From the NCBI GenBank assembly GCA_900766355.1, contig CAAFVD010000027.1:1-47221 (forward strand): 47,221 bases of DNA, given 5' to 3'. A program made the translations under genes and the position numbers. The number at the start of each line of letters is the position of its first letter. Position 1 is the first letter of the stretch. This document shows positions 8,001-16,740 of the stretch, piece by piece. Origin of the DNA: Candidatus Gastranaerophilales bacterium. Lineage in GTDB: Bacteria > Cyanobacteriota > Vampirovibrionia > Gastranaerophilales > Gastranaerophilaceae. Below the pieces are notes generated by a model. The model saw only the letters and a list, made by a program, of their open reading frames with translations. It was not told where the DNA came from and searched no databases.

Positions 8001-11000
8001 AATATAGAAACGGTAACTATGTAGAAGATTTGATGTACAAACCGGGTCACATCAGTGCAAAACATGTTGAAAACAAACAATTAAGAAAATTGACAGGTGA
8101 AGATTCTGATTATAAATTCCCAATGTTATATGATACTTTGGTTACCGGTAATGACGGAAAAATAAAAGATTTAGCAATTTCTATGCGACAAAATATTTTC
8201 CAACCTGAAACAACTAATCTTGATAGATTAAAACTTCTTGCAGTAGATATGACACAAGATGAAATTAAAGCGAGCTTAGTAAGATTTAAAACAGCTGGCG
8301 CAGGATATGATAAAGCCCTCGATAATCTGGATAATCGTATAGAACCTACCAAGTTCCATAAGGGAATCGAAACAGAAGCCGATTACAATGCTCTAAAAGA
8401 TGATGACCCTGTAAAAGTAACATTTGAAAAAGTTGCGTTAAAAAAATCTTTCCCTGGAGCTGTAGATTGGAAAGAGTTAGCTAAGGCGGAAACTGTTCAA
8501 GAGGTTCATAAATATAAACAAAATAGACATGATAAGGCTAGAGAATATTTTGATTATGCTTTCAGTAAAGACCCTATGGTATTGTATTATTATGCAACAA
8601 CACCAAAGGTAAATAAAACTGAAGAAATTCTTAATAAAGCCTTAGATAATCATAATATTAAATTAGATGAAGATAAAAAGATTGATATTATTCGTGGTGT
8701 TGCTTCATATTCAAAGGATGAAAAATCTCAATTTGACGGAAGTTTGAAAAATACTATTGGATTTATGGTAAATAAAACTATGAAGCAGTTTGATAAAGTT
8801 GTACCAGATTCTGAAGATGCAAGACTTGCAAAACAAGAAATTAAAGAAAACTTAACAAATAGTCTTTCTGATGCTTTGTATATTAATGAATCAGATGTTA
8901 ATAATCAATCTACAAAATTTAAGGCTATAACAAAATATATTGATAAAAAATATAATCCTGAAACGAACGAAGATTTTGTAAATGTTTATAGGAAACTTCA
9001 AGACATGACAACAGAAGAATTCAAAAAAGAAACTTCTGATGTTAAAGATGAAGATTTGGCTATAAATGATTATTCAGGGTATGAAATGTTGAAACGATAT
9101 AATGCCGCTGATTCAAAAGTTGGAACTTCTGTAAGAAATACTGTTTGGCAGCATGAGTTATTGAAAGATATAACATTATCTGAAACAACTCCTGCTTATA
9201 AGTATAATAAACTTTATAAAAAGAATGATGGCGCATTTTATAATAAAGGAAAAGCTTTTGATGATTTGTATATAGATTTAAGAGGCTCTTTGATGCGTCT
9301 TGATTATGAAAAGATGTTTAATAAGTATAAAGATATTAACTTGAAGAAATATAATGCTATGCCTGCATATCCAAAGATGAATCCTATCGGAGAAAAGAAT
9401 ATGAAGGCTAAACAAGAAGTTATAGATGATATGGTATTGAATCTTACCTCTCAAATTAGATATAAAAAAGATACTCTATATACTTATGGCTTACTTGGTG
9501 ATTTAGTGACACATATCTCAAATCTTCCTGATGATAAAGTTGTTTCTAAAAAGCAGGCTCAAAAAATCAGCCATCTGACAGAACAATTTATTGATGATAG
9601 CTTTGAAGATGTTTCGATGACAAAATCTGTAAATTCGGCTATTCAGGTACAGCAACTTCCTCAAATGAAAGGTCTGACAGGAGCTGATTACAAGATTGCA
9701 GGAAAAGGTTTAGTCACGGAATATAATGCATTGATGCAACTAAACCCTCCTGAAACAATGCAAAAATCTATTGCTCAAGATATTTTTGTTTTGAAAAATT
9801 CTTTAAAATCGTTGGTTCAAATTAATGTTGATTCAAAGCATCAAAGTTTATTAGCAGAGGATTTGAATAATTGGGTTAGAGAAGAAATGAAACCTCATTT
9901 TACTAATTACAATATTTCTGACAAGGTGGAAAAACTCTCTAATAAAGTTGATAAGTATGCAACTCCAAAGAAAAACTTTAAATTGACAAAATCAGTTTAT
10001 TTGGATTCTTTGGCAGATGATACTATTGCTCTAATGCACACAAAAGTAGCATTGGATTCGGCTGATGAAGAAAATAGACCAGCTTTACAAAAAGGTTATG
10101 ACAAACAGTTTGCAAAAATCAATGATGCAACCTTGAAATTTGTAAACGGTAATATAAATCCTGAACAACAATCAACTGTATATAAGATGTTGACAGGTTT
10201 TGTTGATGACTCTATAAAATCAACAAGTAATGTTTATAATGAAGATAAAGTTTTTGATGCTCATGAAAAATTCTTTGATGATTTCAAAAAATATAATGTA
10301 TTAGCATATCCTCAAAATCTGTTAGATAGTTATTTGTTGATGAATGCAAAGGATAGTCCTGTACATTCAACGGATCCGTTTGTTGCATCTCAAGCTAAGT
10401 CTGATATTGAAGGTAAAGAAACTTCGTTGGAATCTGCATTAGGAATTTCATCATTATTAGAAATGCAAGAATATTTAATGGACGCTGTTGCATCTGGAAA
10501 TGCTGAACAAGTTCAAGAAGAATTTAAAAATATATCAGTTCCTTTATCAGACCCTAAAACAGATACTCGATTAAATATGGATAATGATAAAGCGATTAGT
10601 TATATTTGTCAAAATTTAAGATCTGCAGAAGATGATTCCACAGCAGTTATGTTTATTAATAAGCTCGGACTTGCAGATAAGTACATAAAGGTTCAAAATG
10701 AAATAGTAGATTTTGATAAAGCTAAAAAAGATGTTAGAAAAACTGCAAATATTTTGGATACAACAAGAAAACAAGCCGATATTGTAGATAAAGAAGTTGC
10801 TAAATTTGTTGATGATAAGTTTAATACTGATGATGATTTTGCAACAAGAATTGATAATGCAAAACTAAACATCATTAATAAAACAAAAAATCTAAATAGG
10901 CAAAAGGCTGTAAAAGTTTATTTAACGACTTTAGATAATGTAAAAGCTGTTATTGCTGCAAATCCTGATGTCCCAAGAAAGGCTATTTTAGGTCAAGCAA

Positions 11001-11254
11001 TAACTCAAGCAAATGTTAGAGTTGGAGAAATGGCAAATGCTGATTTGCAGAAAATACAATCAGGCGTCAAATTTTTGGATTCTTTGTATAACTTGATTAA
11101 CAAACTTGATATTCCTGAATATTCACCTGCTAATCAAGAACGTGACAAATTTAACGCAAAATATAAGGATTACGAAGCTTATAACAATGCGATATTGTCA
11201 AAACAAGCTGCCAAAAGTTCAGGGGCGATGTCTATAAAAACACTTGATAATTAA
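5021..11254 (+). CDS. Giant papain-like cysteine peptidase candidate
   Basis: A 2077-residue protein without signal peptide or membrane segment, mostly charged and helical. The ATG at 5021 is chosen over an in-frame GTG at 5000 because AAAAGGA lies 8 nt before it. A papain-type active site is visible. QKHHGMCAA has Gln226 six residues before Cys232, the exact oxyanion-Gln to Cys spacing of papain, followed by a helix ISIARKL. GGHAQYVAE carries candidate His937. YYDNSWGARE carries candidate Asn957 in the Asn-Ser-Trp-Gly box, and GGETGYI follows as in C1 peptidases (ENGYI). The Cys and His are separated by about 700 residues, against about 135 in papain, so a large helical insertion splits the fold. 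Residues 1000-2077 resemble nothing I recognise. An enzyme acting on host, prey or own proteins is possible, but targets and export are unknown. Confidence 0.7.
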   Translation: MKLNLLNHVTPSFRGRREDKNTVNQLKQDNNYSLTENNQIRINKAIDNLANEKGGKNVKFLLDVADGLQYGTNIDLGKEAKNNWKEKLHNAASHSLSISDPITQQKYAPELTRVFSTPKGLSNDEKDILKSRESILSRLDMKQLENEKNPNIKNVQSNLDYFIASSETPIKQKKYILNRLDFFLSPDYKINPQLKNKKTQAAAEMINDIVVDTKESEIPNTKAINQKHHGMCAAISIARKLTSYEYKPQYVDSVMSELDDSDKVMVYDKTRLGQGIKVPVEKISVDFDDAERKGYRIVDASTTHWMHIADSYNGKNEATYIPFDAENFDVNRDNHFMNAIEDPEYSAKHRYYQSLLLSKDAVGRAKASKLKKDIKYSDNSRTKDKDIELLQKTNKLITSNLNEVVSGLSKEEAHKTLSEVLSLQSKTSKDIDNIKDGSAKYHFLPNEEDIMKERKIKAFIKDTYSDRVNKEKLDNKISDIRELAETSIDIQDKLQPASSQGKQVSKARELYEAAAAYRNASIMSMNDNDYRTDKMIKYNIPDEETLVLENLDKTINHVEKTGDKRYINHFSAIYGTEPTKDATVQFLNVAKQSVGQSVTLYLDEAYRSLGMGNRKEALKSEISGMKNAMLAGDNQLVKSSAFSLGMKDADKTKVVKEYNKFENILSGDATEKQYNEIFNKAGYKNQMQAFAEAFSVVNDAFEDKTDNPVSKQIIKNFNEANGIKGDSVTVDSHKALQTIGSQFNTISQNYSFIRSSLEIRDEKDNIINSAHGVDAVLSAMEKKGDIIPAKDLQTLKNRFDSIDKLRSQDEFSSKQGKLSDPTLYKLSKPEKETLKKINNSINNMYSETNKEINFVISDIRKPLEEHARQVGLAKGSFWNMQTGSGLYTEQEVKILEMMTDNKYRPTTNIEKAVDKIKNTEHSGITGSSVFHDRMGGHAQYVAEISPIDDKDVLYYDNSWGARENENTWVDSKNVRHTDYSDVRGGETGYITNDKYRNGNYVEDLMYKPGHISAKHVENKQLRKLTGEDSDYKFPMLYDTLVTGNDGKIKDLAISMRQNIFQPETTNLDRLKLLAVDMTQDEIKASLVRFKTAGAGYDKALDNLDNRIEPTKFHKGIETEADYNALKDDDPVKVTFEKVALKKSFPGAVDWKELAKAETVQEVHKYKQNRHDKAREYFDYAFSKDPMVLYYYATTPKVNKTEEILNKALDNHNIKLDEDKKIDIIRGVASYSKDEKSQFDGSLKNTIGFMVNKTMKQFDKVVPDSEDARLAKQEIKENLTNSLSDALYINESDVNNQSTKFKAITKYIDKKYNPETNEDFVNVYRKLQDMTTEEFKKETSDVKDEDLAINDYSGYEMLKRYNAADSKVGTSVRNTVWQHELLKDITLSETTPAYKYNKLYKKNDGAFYNKGKAFDDLYIDLRGSLMRLDYEKMFNKYKDINLKKYNAMPAYPKMNPIGEKNMKAKQEVIDDMVLNLTSQIRYKKDTLYTYGLLGDLVTHISNLPDDKVVSKKQAQKISHLTEQFIDDSFEDVSMTKSVNSAIQVQQLPQMKGLTGADYKIAGKGLVTEYNALMQLNPPETMQKSIAQDIFVLKNSLKSLVQINVDSKHQSLLAEDLNNWVREEMKPHFTNYNISDKVEKLSNKVDKYATPKKNFKLTKSVYLDSLADDTIALMHTKVALDSADEENRPALQKGYDKQFAKINDATLKFVNGNINPEQQSTVYKMLTGFVDDSIKSTSNVYNEDKVFDAHEKFFDDFKKYNVLAYPQNLLDSYLLMNAKDSPVHSTDPFVASQAKSDIEGKETSLESALGISSLLEMQEYLMDAVASGNAEQVQEEFKNISVPLSDPKTDTRLNMDNDKAISYICQNLRSAEDDSTAVMFINKLGLADKYIKVQNEIVDFDKAKKDVRKTANILDTTRKQADIVDKEVAKFVDDKFNTDDDFATRIDNAKLNIINKTKNLNRQKAVKVYLTTLDNVKAVIAANPDVPRKAILGQAITQANVRVGEMANADLQKIQSGVKFLDSLYNLINKLDIPEYSPANQERDKFNAKYKDYEAYNNAILSKQAAKSSGAMSIKTLDN

Positions 11255-11259
11255 CATAG

Positions 11260-11288
11260 TTTACTTAATGGCAAAAATATTGTATAAT
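11260..11288 (+). promoter_or_regulatory. Promoter of the GGDEF gene
   Basis: TTTACT (11260-11265), a 17-bp spacer and TATAAT (11283-11288). Initiation near 11295 would leave a very short leader starting just at the GAGG ribosome site (11296-11299) before the ATG at 11306. Confidence 0.65.
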
Positions 11289-11305
11289 AAGCCCTGAGGT
11301 AAACG

Positions 11306-13198
11306 ATGAGTTTCTGGAAGAAATTTGAAGAATTCAAAAGACAGGTAAATAATGTAGAGTCTAATATCTACTCCTCAAAAAAAGACTTCTTAGAGGTATA
11401 TGAAAAAAATATCCAACTAGAAGCGGAAATTGAGGAAAGAACTCAAGAACTTCAAATTGCTAATCAAAGGTTGTTAACGGTTCAACATATATGGCAGATG
11501 ATGAATTCTTCTGAGCCTTTGACAAATGTTTTAGATTCGATTGTAAATAGTCTTCAAGGTGAACTAGGGTATTTATATAGTGCTATTATTCAAGTAAAAC
11601 AAGATGATGAAGGTGAATATATACATATAATAGCTGATTCTTCTTGTGATTTTATGGAGCGGTTAACGTCTATATTTTCAGAATCTGTATATGATAGACG
11701 AATAAATTATATTCATACTAAAGAGCGAGATGAATGTATTGCAAATAATAAAATTTATCAAAGTTCTGCATTAGAAGAATGTCTTGCTAGTATGTTTCCT
11801 GAAATAGAAAGGTCAAAACGTCTAAAATTAATAAGGCTTACAAGTTGGCGTTCGTATATTGTTGTTCCTTTATCTCAGAATAATACTCATTTTGGTTCAC
11901 TAGTTGTTTTTTCTTCTAGGCCAGAAGTGACTGATTCTGAATTGACATTTTTAGATTTGTTCTCAAAACAAATTGAGTTAGCTATTACTATTGCTGAGTT
12001 ATTTCAGACTGTAAAAGAGCAAGCCGTCACAGATAGTTTAACAGGGTTAAATAATAGACGTTATTTTGAAGAATTTTTACAAAAAGAAGTTTTACGTGCG
12101 CAACGTCAAAATCAGAAATTTACGATTGTAGGAATCGATTTAGACCACTTAAAACAAATAAATGATAAATATGGTCATTCTTTTGGTGATGTCGCAATCA
12201 GAACTGTTGCAGCAGCCTTAAAATCGAATGCTCGTTCTATTGATGTAGTTGCTCGTATGGGTGGTGAAGAATTTAATATTTTATTACCTGGGGTAGATTC
12301 AAAAGGTGGAATGATTGCAGCAGAACGTATTAGAAAGACTATTGAATCTCGTAAAATAGATACAATAGGGAATGTTACTGCAAGTATAGGTGTTGCAACG
12401 TATCTTGAGCATTCTGATAATGTTCAAGAGTTATTAGAGCTTACAGATCAAGCTATGTATATATCAAAGAAAAATGGTAGAAATAGAGTTACTCTGGCAA
12501 CGGCACATTCAAACGAATCTTGGCAAGATATTGCAGTTGATACTTTTGTTGAATTGATATCAAAACATCGGATTCCGCTAGATGAAAATATGTCAACAAG
12601 GTTAAATCAACGATTAAAAGAAATTTCTTCTGGGAATGATTCAATTTATTCTATTTCTGACACATTGTCTGAAATATATAATCCAAACCATAAAGATGGT
12701 ATAACTAAATCAAAAATGCTTGTTGCTTCTCTTTTAGCAAAGCGTTTTGACTTATCAAAAGAAGATACAGATAGATTAAAAATAGCGGTATTGTTGTATG
12801 ATATAGGGAATTTAATGCTTCCTAAAGATGTATTACAAAAAAGAACTCCATTATCAGATGAAGAAAAGAATGTAATCAAACAACACCCTATTATTGCAGC
12901 AAAAGAAATATTAAAACCAATATCTGTAGTTCAAGATATTATTCCTATTATAGAAAATCATCATGAAAATTGGGACGGCTCAGGATATCCTAACAAATTG
13001 TCAGGAGAAGATATACCTTTAGAATCTCAAATGGTTTTGATAATAGATGCGTATTTTGCATTAATACAACCTAGACCATATCGTAAAGCTCTTACAAAGG
13101 ATTCTGCAATTGAAATTATAAATGAAGATATTGATAAGAAATGGAGTAAAAGACTTGCAGAAGAATTTATAGCCATAGTTAAAGATGAACAAGTCTAA
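11306..13198 (+). CDS. GAF-GGDEF diguanylate cyclase with degenerate HD-GYP domain
   Basis: A 630-residue cytoplasmic signalling protein. Residues 1-60 form a coiled coil and 70-235 a GAF-like sensor. Residues 240-395 are a GGDEF domain with DSLTGLNNRR, Asp278 in GIDLDHLKQIND and an intact catalytic GGEEF (319-323). RSID (310-313) sits five residues before GGEEF, where the inhibitory RxxD site belongs. The rest is HD-GYP-like: HHENWDGSGYP (552-562) and RPYRKA are kept, but the HD motif HDIGK is replaced by YDIGN (498-502), which removes the metal-binding His and Lys. The likely activity is c-di-GMP synthesis with product feedback, the HD-like part serving as a sensor or dimer module. It ends 9 bp from a convergent gene. 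Confidence 0.88.
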   Translation: MSFWKKFEEFKRQVNNVESNIYSSKKDFLEVYEKNIQLEAEIEERTQELQIANQRLLTVQHIWQMMNSSEPLTNVLDSIVNSLQGELGYLYSAIIQVKQDDEGEYIHIIADSSCDFMERLTSIFSESVYDRRINYIHTKERDECIANNKIYQSSALEECLASMFPEIERSKRLKLIRLTSWRSYIVVPLSQNNTHFGSLVVFSSRPEVTDSELTFLDLFSKQIELAITIAELFQTVKEQAVTDSLTGLNNRRYFEEFLQKEVLRAQRQNQKFTIVGIDLDHLKQINDKYGHSFGDVAIRTVAAALKSNARSIDVVARMGGEEFNILLPGVDSKGGMIAAERIRKTIESRKIDTIGNVTASIGVATYLEHSDNVQELLELTDQAMYISKKNGRNRVTLATAHSNESWQDIAVDTFVELISKHRIPLDENMSTRLNQRLKEISSGNDSIYSISDTLSEIYNPNHKDGITKSKMLVASLLAKRFDLSKEDTDRLKIAVLLYDIGNLMLPKDVLQKRTPLSDEEKNVIKQHPIIAAKEILKPISVVQDIIPIIENHHENWDGSGYPNKLSGEDIPLESQMVLIIDAYFALIQPRPYRKALTKDSAIEIINEDIDKKWSKRLAEEFIAIVKDEQV

Positions 13199-13207
13199 TT
13201 ATTAGGT

Positions 13208-14197
13208 TTATGCTTCGTACATAATGTTGCTGGTTGAGAAGAAACCATAATTTGTATTGTATCCTATTGTCAAATTTAAATCTGGCATTGAGCTGAAACC
13301 TTTTTTTGCAACTTCTTGTAGCATATCTTTTGTGTATTGATTTGCGACATTTTTAAAATCATTTGGTATGAGACTATCTTTCTCTATTCCTTTTTCTATT
13401 AGTGATATTACATCTGTACCATCACTTGTGTAAAATCTTCCATTTTCTAATGTGCAATCGCTTAATTTTATACCAGTTAAATCTAGCAAGTTTTGATATG
13501 CTCGATATTTAGTAACGGCTTCAGCATTTAAGCTTCCTGAATTTTTAAAAGTATAATAGAATAATTCTTTTGAGTTTTTACCAGAGTTTAAAAGTGTATT
13601 AATTTTATTTAAAGTATCGCTATCTTTAAGTCCAGTTACGGAAGATGTGTAATCATAAGGATTGAAAGATATCAATAAAGTATCACCTGCTTCTAAAGAA
13701 ATTCTATTTTTTGTTAGCAAGTTATTCATTTGGTTACTTATGATTTTTTGGTTTGAATTCTTTGTTTTAGCCTCTTCTGTTGCCCAATCTTCTTCTTGCC
13801 ATTTTATTCTAGGGTCTGCAGTATTTGATGCTTGATAAGTTCCGAACAAGGTAGCTCTTAGTTCATTATCGTACATAGCTCTAGTTGATTCATCAGCATT
13901 TAACCTATCCATATAGGTTGTTCCGTCTTTACCAAAATATTTTTTACCTAAATAAGCGTAAACGTCATGTGCCGTTGCACATTTAGAACGGTTATCTGCG
14001 GCAACTACTGCTAATTTTTCCTCAAAATTGCGAATAGCAATATTTTTATCACTATAAGGGTCTTCATTATTACTATGAAGAGTGTCAGAATTTTCTTTGT
14101 ATCTATTAACCATTTCTTGATATCTATCATGTGGTTTAGATACGTTATAACGACTTTCAATATTGTAATAGTTATAATAGCCCATTTCGACCATCAT
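13208..14197 (-). CDS. Uncharacterised 329-residue protein
   Basis: I do not recognise a family with certainty. The protein begins with a Tyr/Asn-rich segment (MGYYNYYNIESRYN). A well-ordered central region follows (ADNRSKCATAHDVYAYLGKK, YFGKDGTTYMDRL, YDNELRATLFGTY), and it ends with GYNTNYGFFSTSNIMYEA. No signal peptide or membrane helix is seen. The start is ambiguous: ATG codons at 14197, 14194 and 14185 are all possible, and GGGGT just upstream of the first favours 14197 or 14194. It is downstream of queE on the same strand but separated by 119 bp of AT-rich DNA, so it probably has its own promoter. Confidence 0.7.
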   Translation of the reverse strand: MMVEMGYYNYYNIESRYNVSKPHDRYQEMVNRYKENSDTLHSNNEDPYSDKNIAIRNFEEKLAVVAADNRSKCATAHDVYAYLGKKYFGKDGTTYMDRLNADESTRAMYDNELRATLFGTYQASNTADPRIKWQEEDWATEEAKTKNSNQKIISNQMNNLLTKNRISLEAGDTLLISFNPYDYTSSVTGLKDSDTLNKINTLLNSGKNSKELFYYTFKNSGSLNAEAVTKYRAYQNLLDLTGIKLSDCTLENGRFYTSDGTDVISLIEKGIEKDSLIPNDFKNVANQYTKDMLQEVAKKGFSSMPDLNLTIGYNTNYGFFSTSNIMYEA

Positions 14198-14316
14198 TCA
14201 TACCCCATATATTTATAAATCGTAAAAATCCTATAGTGTTAAAAGTAAATAAATTATATATATACATGATAGTATATTTTTTATATTTTTCAAGTAAGAC
14301 TTAAGAATTATTTTTC

Positions 14317-15060
14317 TTATTCAATATCTAGAAATTTATGTACTTGAGGTATTAAACGAACATTTTTATATTGAGAAATAAATTTATTGAAAGTATGAAT
14401 CATAAATTTAGAATCTACAGACAAATCATTACCAATCATTTTAGGTTGTAGTATCAATTCTATGTTATAAGTTTTGCCTAGATGTACACAGTTGTTAATT
14501 TCTTCATCTGTGATATTTTGGTCAAATATGATTTTTGCAAACATTCTTCTATCATCACAATCAAATTGTTTATTTATAGCACAATCAATTTTGTAATTTT
14601 TAATTTTGTTGAAAAATTTGTTATGTAGTTCAAAAGAATTTTTTATTCCTGAACAACTAGGGAGTTTTATATCAGCTGCTATAACAGAGGTATAAGGTAA
14701 TATTTTTTCTAGGTTTTCTGTAATAGTTGCGTTTGTTTCAAGATAAAATTTTGTTTTGATTTTTGGCATAAATTCCATAAGAAATTCATTCCAAATAAGA
14801 GGTTCACCACCTGTTAACGATATAAAATTAATCGTGTCAATTTCAAATTTTTCATTTATATATTCAACTAACTCATCAGGTGTGAACTCTAAAAAGCTGT
14901 CTTTATCATTGATATTGTCAGGCATAAAAGATGTATCGCAATAGTTGCAATTTAAATTGCAAGCACAAAATCTTATAAAAAGTTGTTTTGTACCAATGTA
15001 TAAACCTTCGCCTTGAATTGACGCAAATATTTCTTTAATCTTAGCCTTATTATTGTTCAT
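14317..15060 (-). CDS. queE: 7-carboxy-7-deazaguanine synthase (radical SAM)
   Basis: A 247-residue radical SAM enzyme of queuosine/7-deazapurine synthesis that converts 6-carboxytetrahydropterin to 7-carboxy-7-deazaguanine. Diagnostic features are EIFASIQGEGLYIGTKQLFI at the N-terminus, the CX3CX2C cluster motif CNLNCNYC (Cys34, Cys38, Cys41) followed by DTSF, and the SAM-binding SLTGGEPL. The start overlaps the end of the dnaJ-like gene by 11 bp, showing co-translation. Tgt, which inserts the queuosine precursor in tRNA, is encoded at 36035-37156. QueC, QueD, QueF and QueA are not in the window. Confidence 0.93.
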   Translation of the reverse strand: MNNNKAKIKEIFASIQGEGLYIGTKQLFIRFCACNLNCNYCDTSFMPDNINDKDSFLEFTPDELVEYINEKFEIDTINFISLTGGEPLIWNEFLMEFMPKIKTKFYLETNATITENLEKILPYTSVIAADIKLPSCSGIKNSFELHNKFFNKIKNYKIDCAINKQFDCDDRRMFAKIIFDQNITDEEINNCVHLGKTYNIELILQPKMIGNDLSVDSKFMIHTFNKFISQYKNVRLIPQVHKFLDIE

Positions 15061-16141
15061 AATTTATCTCTCTTATGTTTCTATTAGCAGCAGCTTGTTT
15101 TAATTTTTCGTATAAAATAACTTCTTCTTTCGATAGGTTTTTCGGAATTTCAATTGATATTGTGACTATCATATCACCTTTTTGCCCATCTTTTTCTAAT
15201 CCTTGTTTTGCAAGCCTATATTTCTGTCCGTTCATCGTTCCTGACATAAGCTTCATTGATACTTGTCCATTTTGAGTTTTTACATTAATTTTAGAACCTA
15301 ATACTGCTTCATAAGGTTCTACAGGAACAGTTTGTAATATATTTAGTCCATCATATTTGAACGGTGAATTCTCTGTATCAATTTTGACAATCAGATATAA
15401 ATCTCCATTTTTTCCACCATTGAATCCTTGATTACCTTCTCCTGCGATACGTATTTTAGCACCTTGCTTTACATTTTCAGGGATTCGAACTGATAATTTT
15501 TTATGTACAGATATTTCGCCAACACCTTTACAGTATGCACATATACTTCCATTTGCAAATTTTCTGCCATGACATTTCGGACAAGGTTCTGTGTGGAGAA
15601 TGTTAATCGTTCTTGTTGTGCCTTCTATGGATTCTAGCATGGTGATAGTTATATCCGAAGTTATATCAGAACCGTCAATTTTCTTTTCTGAATATTTCGT
15701 TTGTTTTGTCTTTTCTTGAGATTTTGTGTTCTTTATAAAAGTTTCCCAAGCATCTTGAAACGCATTTTTTGAATTGTTTTTGTTTTCGGCTTTTTGTTTT
15801 GTTTGGTTGGTTTTAGCGTTACTTTTATTTTTTGATTCTTGTTTTTGTTGTGTTTGTTTTTGTGTGGAAGAAGAATTTGTAGTATTTGTTTTCTCGCTTG
15901 TTTTATTTTCTTTAGTTTTAGTGTGTAAAATTCCTCTTAATATATCATATTTTGTTCGTTTTTCAGTATCAGAAAGAACTTCATAAGCTTCGTTTATTTC
16001 TTTAAAACGCTTCACTACATCAGGAGAATTTCCTGCAACATCAGGGTGCCATTTTCGAGCAAGTTTCCTAAAGGCTGATTTTATTTCAGATTCAGTCGCA
16101 CTTGTCTCTATTCCTAGAATGTCGTAGTAATTTTTCTCCAT
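15050..16141 (-). CDS. DnaJ-type co-chaperone with half-size zinc region
   Basis: A 363-residue Hsp40. The J domain (1-70) has the HPD triad at 32-34, needed to stimulate DnaK. A long Lys/Gln/Asn/Thr-rich low-complexity linker (72-155) replaces the usual Gly/Phe region. The zinc region has only two CxxCxG-type motifs, CPKCHG (Cys187, Cys190) and CAYCKG (Cys201, Cys204), where canonical DnaJ has four. The C-terminal substrate-binding domains follow (KLSVRIPENVKQGAKIRI, GDLYLIVKI, KYRLAKQGL). It is therefore between DnaJ and CbpA in type. It has its own candidate promoter (TATAAT, 6 nt, ATG) although it could also be read from the pentapeptide gene 54 bp upstream. Confidence 0.88.
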   Translation of the reverse strand: MEKNYYDILGIETSATESEIKSAFRKLARKWHPDVAGNSPDVVKRFKEINEAYEVLSDTEKRTKYDILRGILHTKTKENKTSEKTNTTNSSSTQKQTQQKQESKNKSNAKTNQTKQKAENKNNSKNAFQDAWETFIKNTKSQEKTKQTKYSEKKIDGSDITSDITITMLESIEGTTRTINILHTEPCPKCHGRKFANGSICAYCKGVGEISVHKKLSVRIPENVKQGAKIRIAGEGNQGFNGGKNGDLYLIVKIDTENSPFKYDGLNILQTVPVEPYEAVLGSKINVKTQNGQVSMKLMSGTMNGQKYRLAKQGLEKDGQKGDMIVTISIEIPKNLSKEEVILYEKLKQAAANRNIREINYEQ

Positions 16142-16147
16142 ATATAG

Positions 16148-16153
16148 ATTATA
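16148..16153 (-). promoter_or_regulatory. -10 element placed for a leaderless dnaJ-like mRNA
   Basis: On the minus strand a perfect TATAAT is followed by CTATAT and the ATG at 16141. No Shine-Dalgarno sequence is present. Confidence 0.5.
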
Positions 16154-16195
16154 TTCTTTAAATAATACATTTCTATTAGTTAATTTAATAATAAT

Positions 16196-16726
16196 CTAAT
16201 AGTCTTGGTTTCCATGTTCATCATCGTCATCTTTTAGTGATGATAAATCTGATGAATACAAGCCATCAAAGTCTTCTGGTAGCATGTCGTCATCAGGCCA
16301 AATAGTGCCATCATCAAATCTACAAGCGTTTAAGTTGTAGCTTGTTGATAAATCAGAATCTGTTAAGTCAGATTCTTGTAAAACAGTACCAGCCATATCA
16401 GCTTCATTAAAGTTGCAGTAGTTAATAACTGCGTAGCTAAAATCTGTTCCGTTAAGAATAGAATTATTAAAACTACATTCTTCTAGGTTAGAACGTGTAA
16501 AATCAGCAGATGATAAATCGCAATTTTCAAACTTTACGTTTGTAAAATGTGAATCAGAAAATGTTGTTGATGATAAATCTATGTTATGAAAAACTGCGTC
16601 TGCAACTGTAATGTTTGATAAATCTACTTCTGTCAAATCTATACCATTATTGTTTTCTTCAACATAGTTATTAAATTCTTCTACATTTTCTACTAATAGG
16701 GTTATTAATTCATCTTTTGTTTTCAT
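16196..16726 (-). CDS. Pentapeptide-repeat protein
   Basis: A 176-residue protein whose residues about 28-135 are A(D/N)Lxx-like repeats (DLSSTTFSDSHFTNVKFENC, DLSSADF, SNLEECSF, ADMAGTV, SDLTDSDL), predicting a right-handed quadrilateral beta-helix. The N-terminus is a short acidic helix and the C-terminal 40 residues are strongly acidic (Asp/Glu-rich, DDDDEHGNQDY). No signal peptide or membrane helix. Such folds mimic DNA (gyrase protection) or act as scaffolds; neither can be assigned here. It lies 14 bp after a response-regulator gene with an AAGGAG ribosome site, so it belongs to the signalling operon. Confidence 0.88.
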   Translation of the reverse strand: MKTKDELITLLVENVEEFNNYVEENNNGIDLTEVDLSNITVADAVFHNIDLSSTTFSDSHFTNVKFENCDLSSADFTRSNLEECSFNNSILNGTDFSYAVINYCNFNEADMAGTVLQESDLTDSDLSTSYNLNACRFDDGTIWPDDDMLPEDFDGLYSSDLSSLKDDDDEHGNQDY

Positions 16727-16740
16727 ATAAAATAGCTCCT

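Noticed and set aside
14302..14319. Terminator after queE
   Set aside because: The stem TAAGAA/TTCTTA is only 6 bp, all but one pair A-T at each end, overlaps the stop codon and lacks a T tract on the minus strand.
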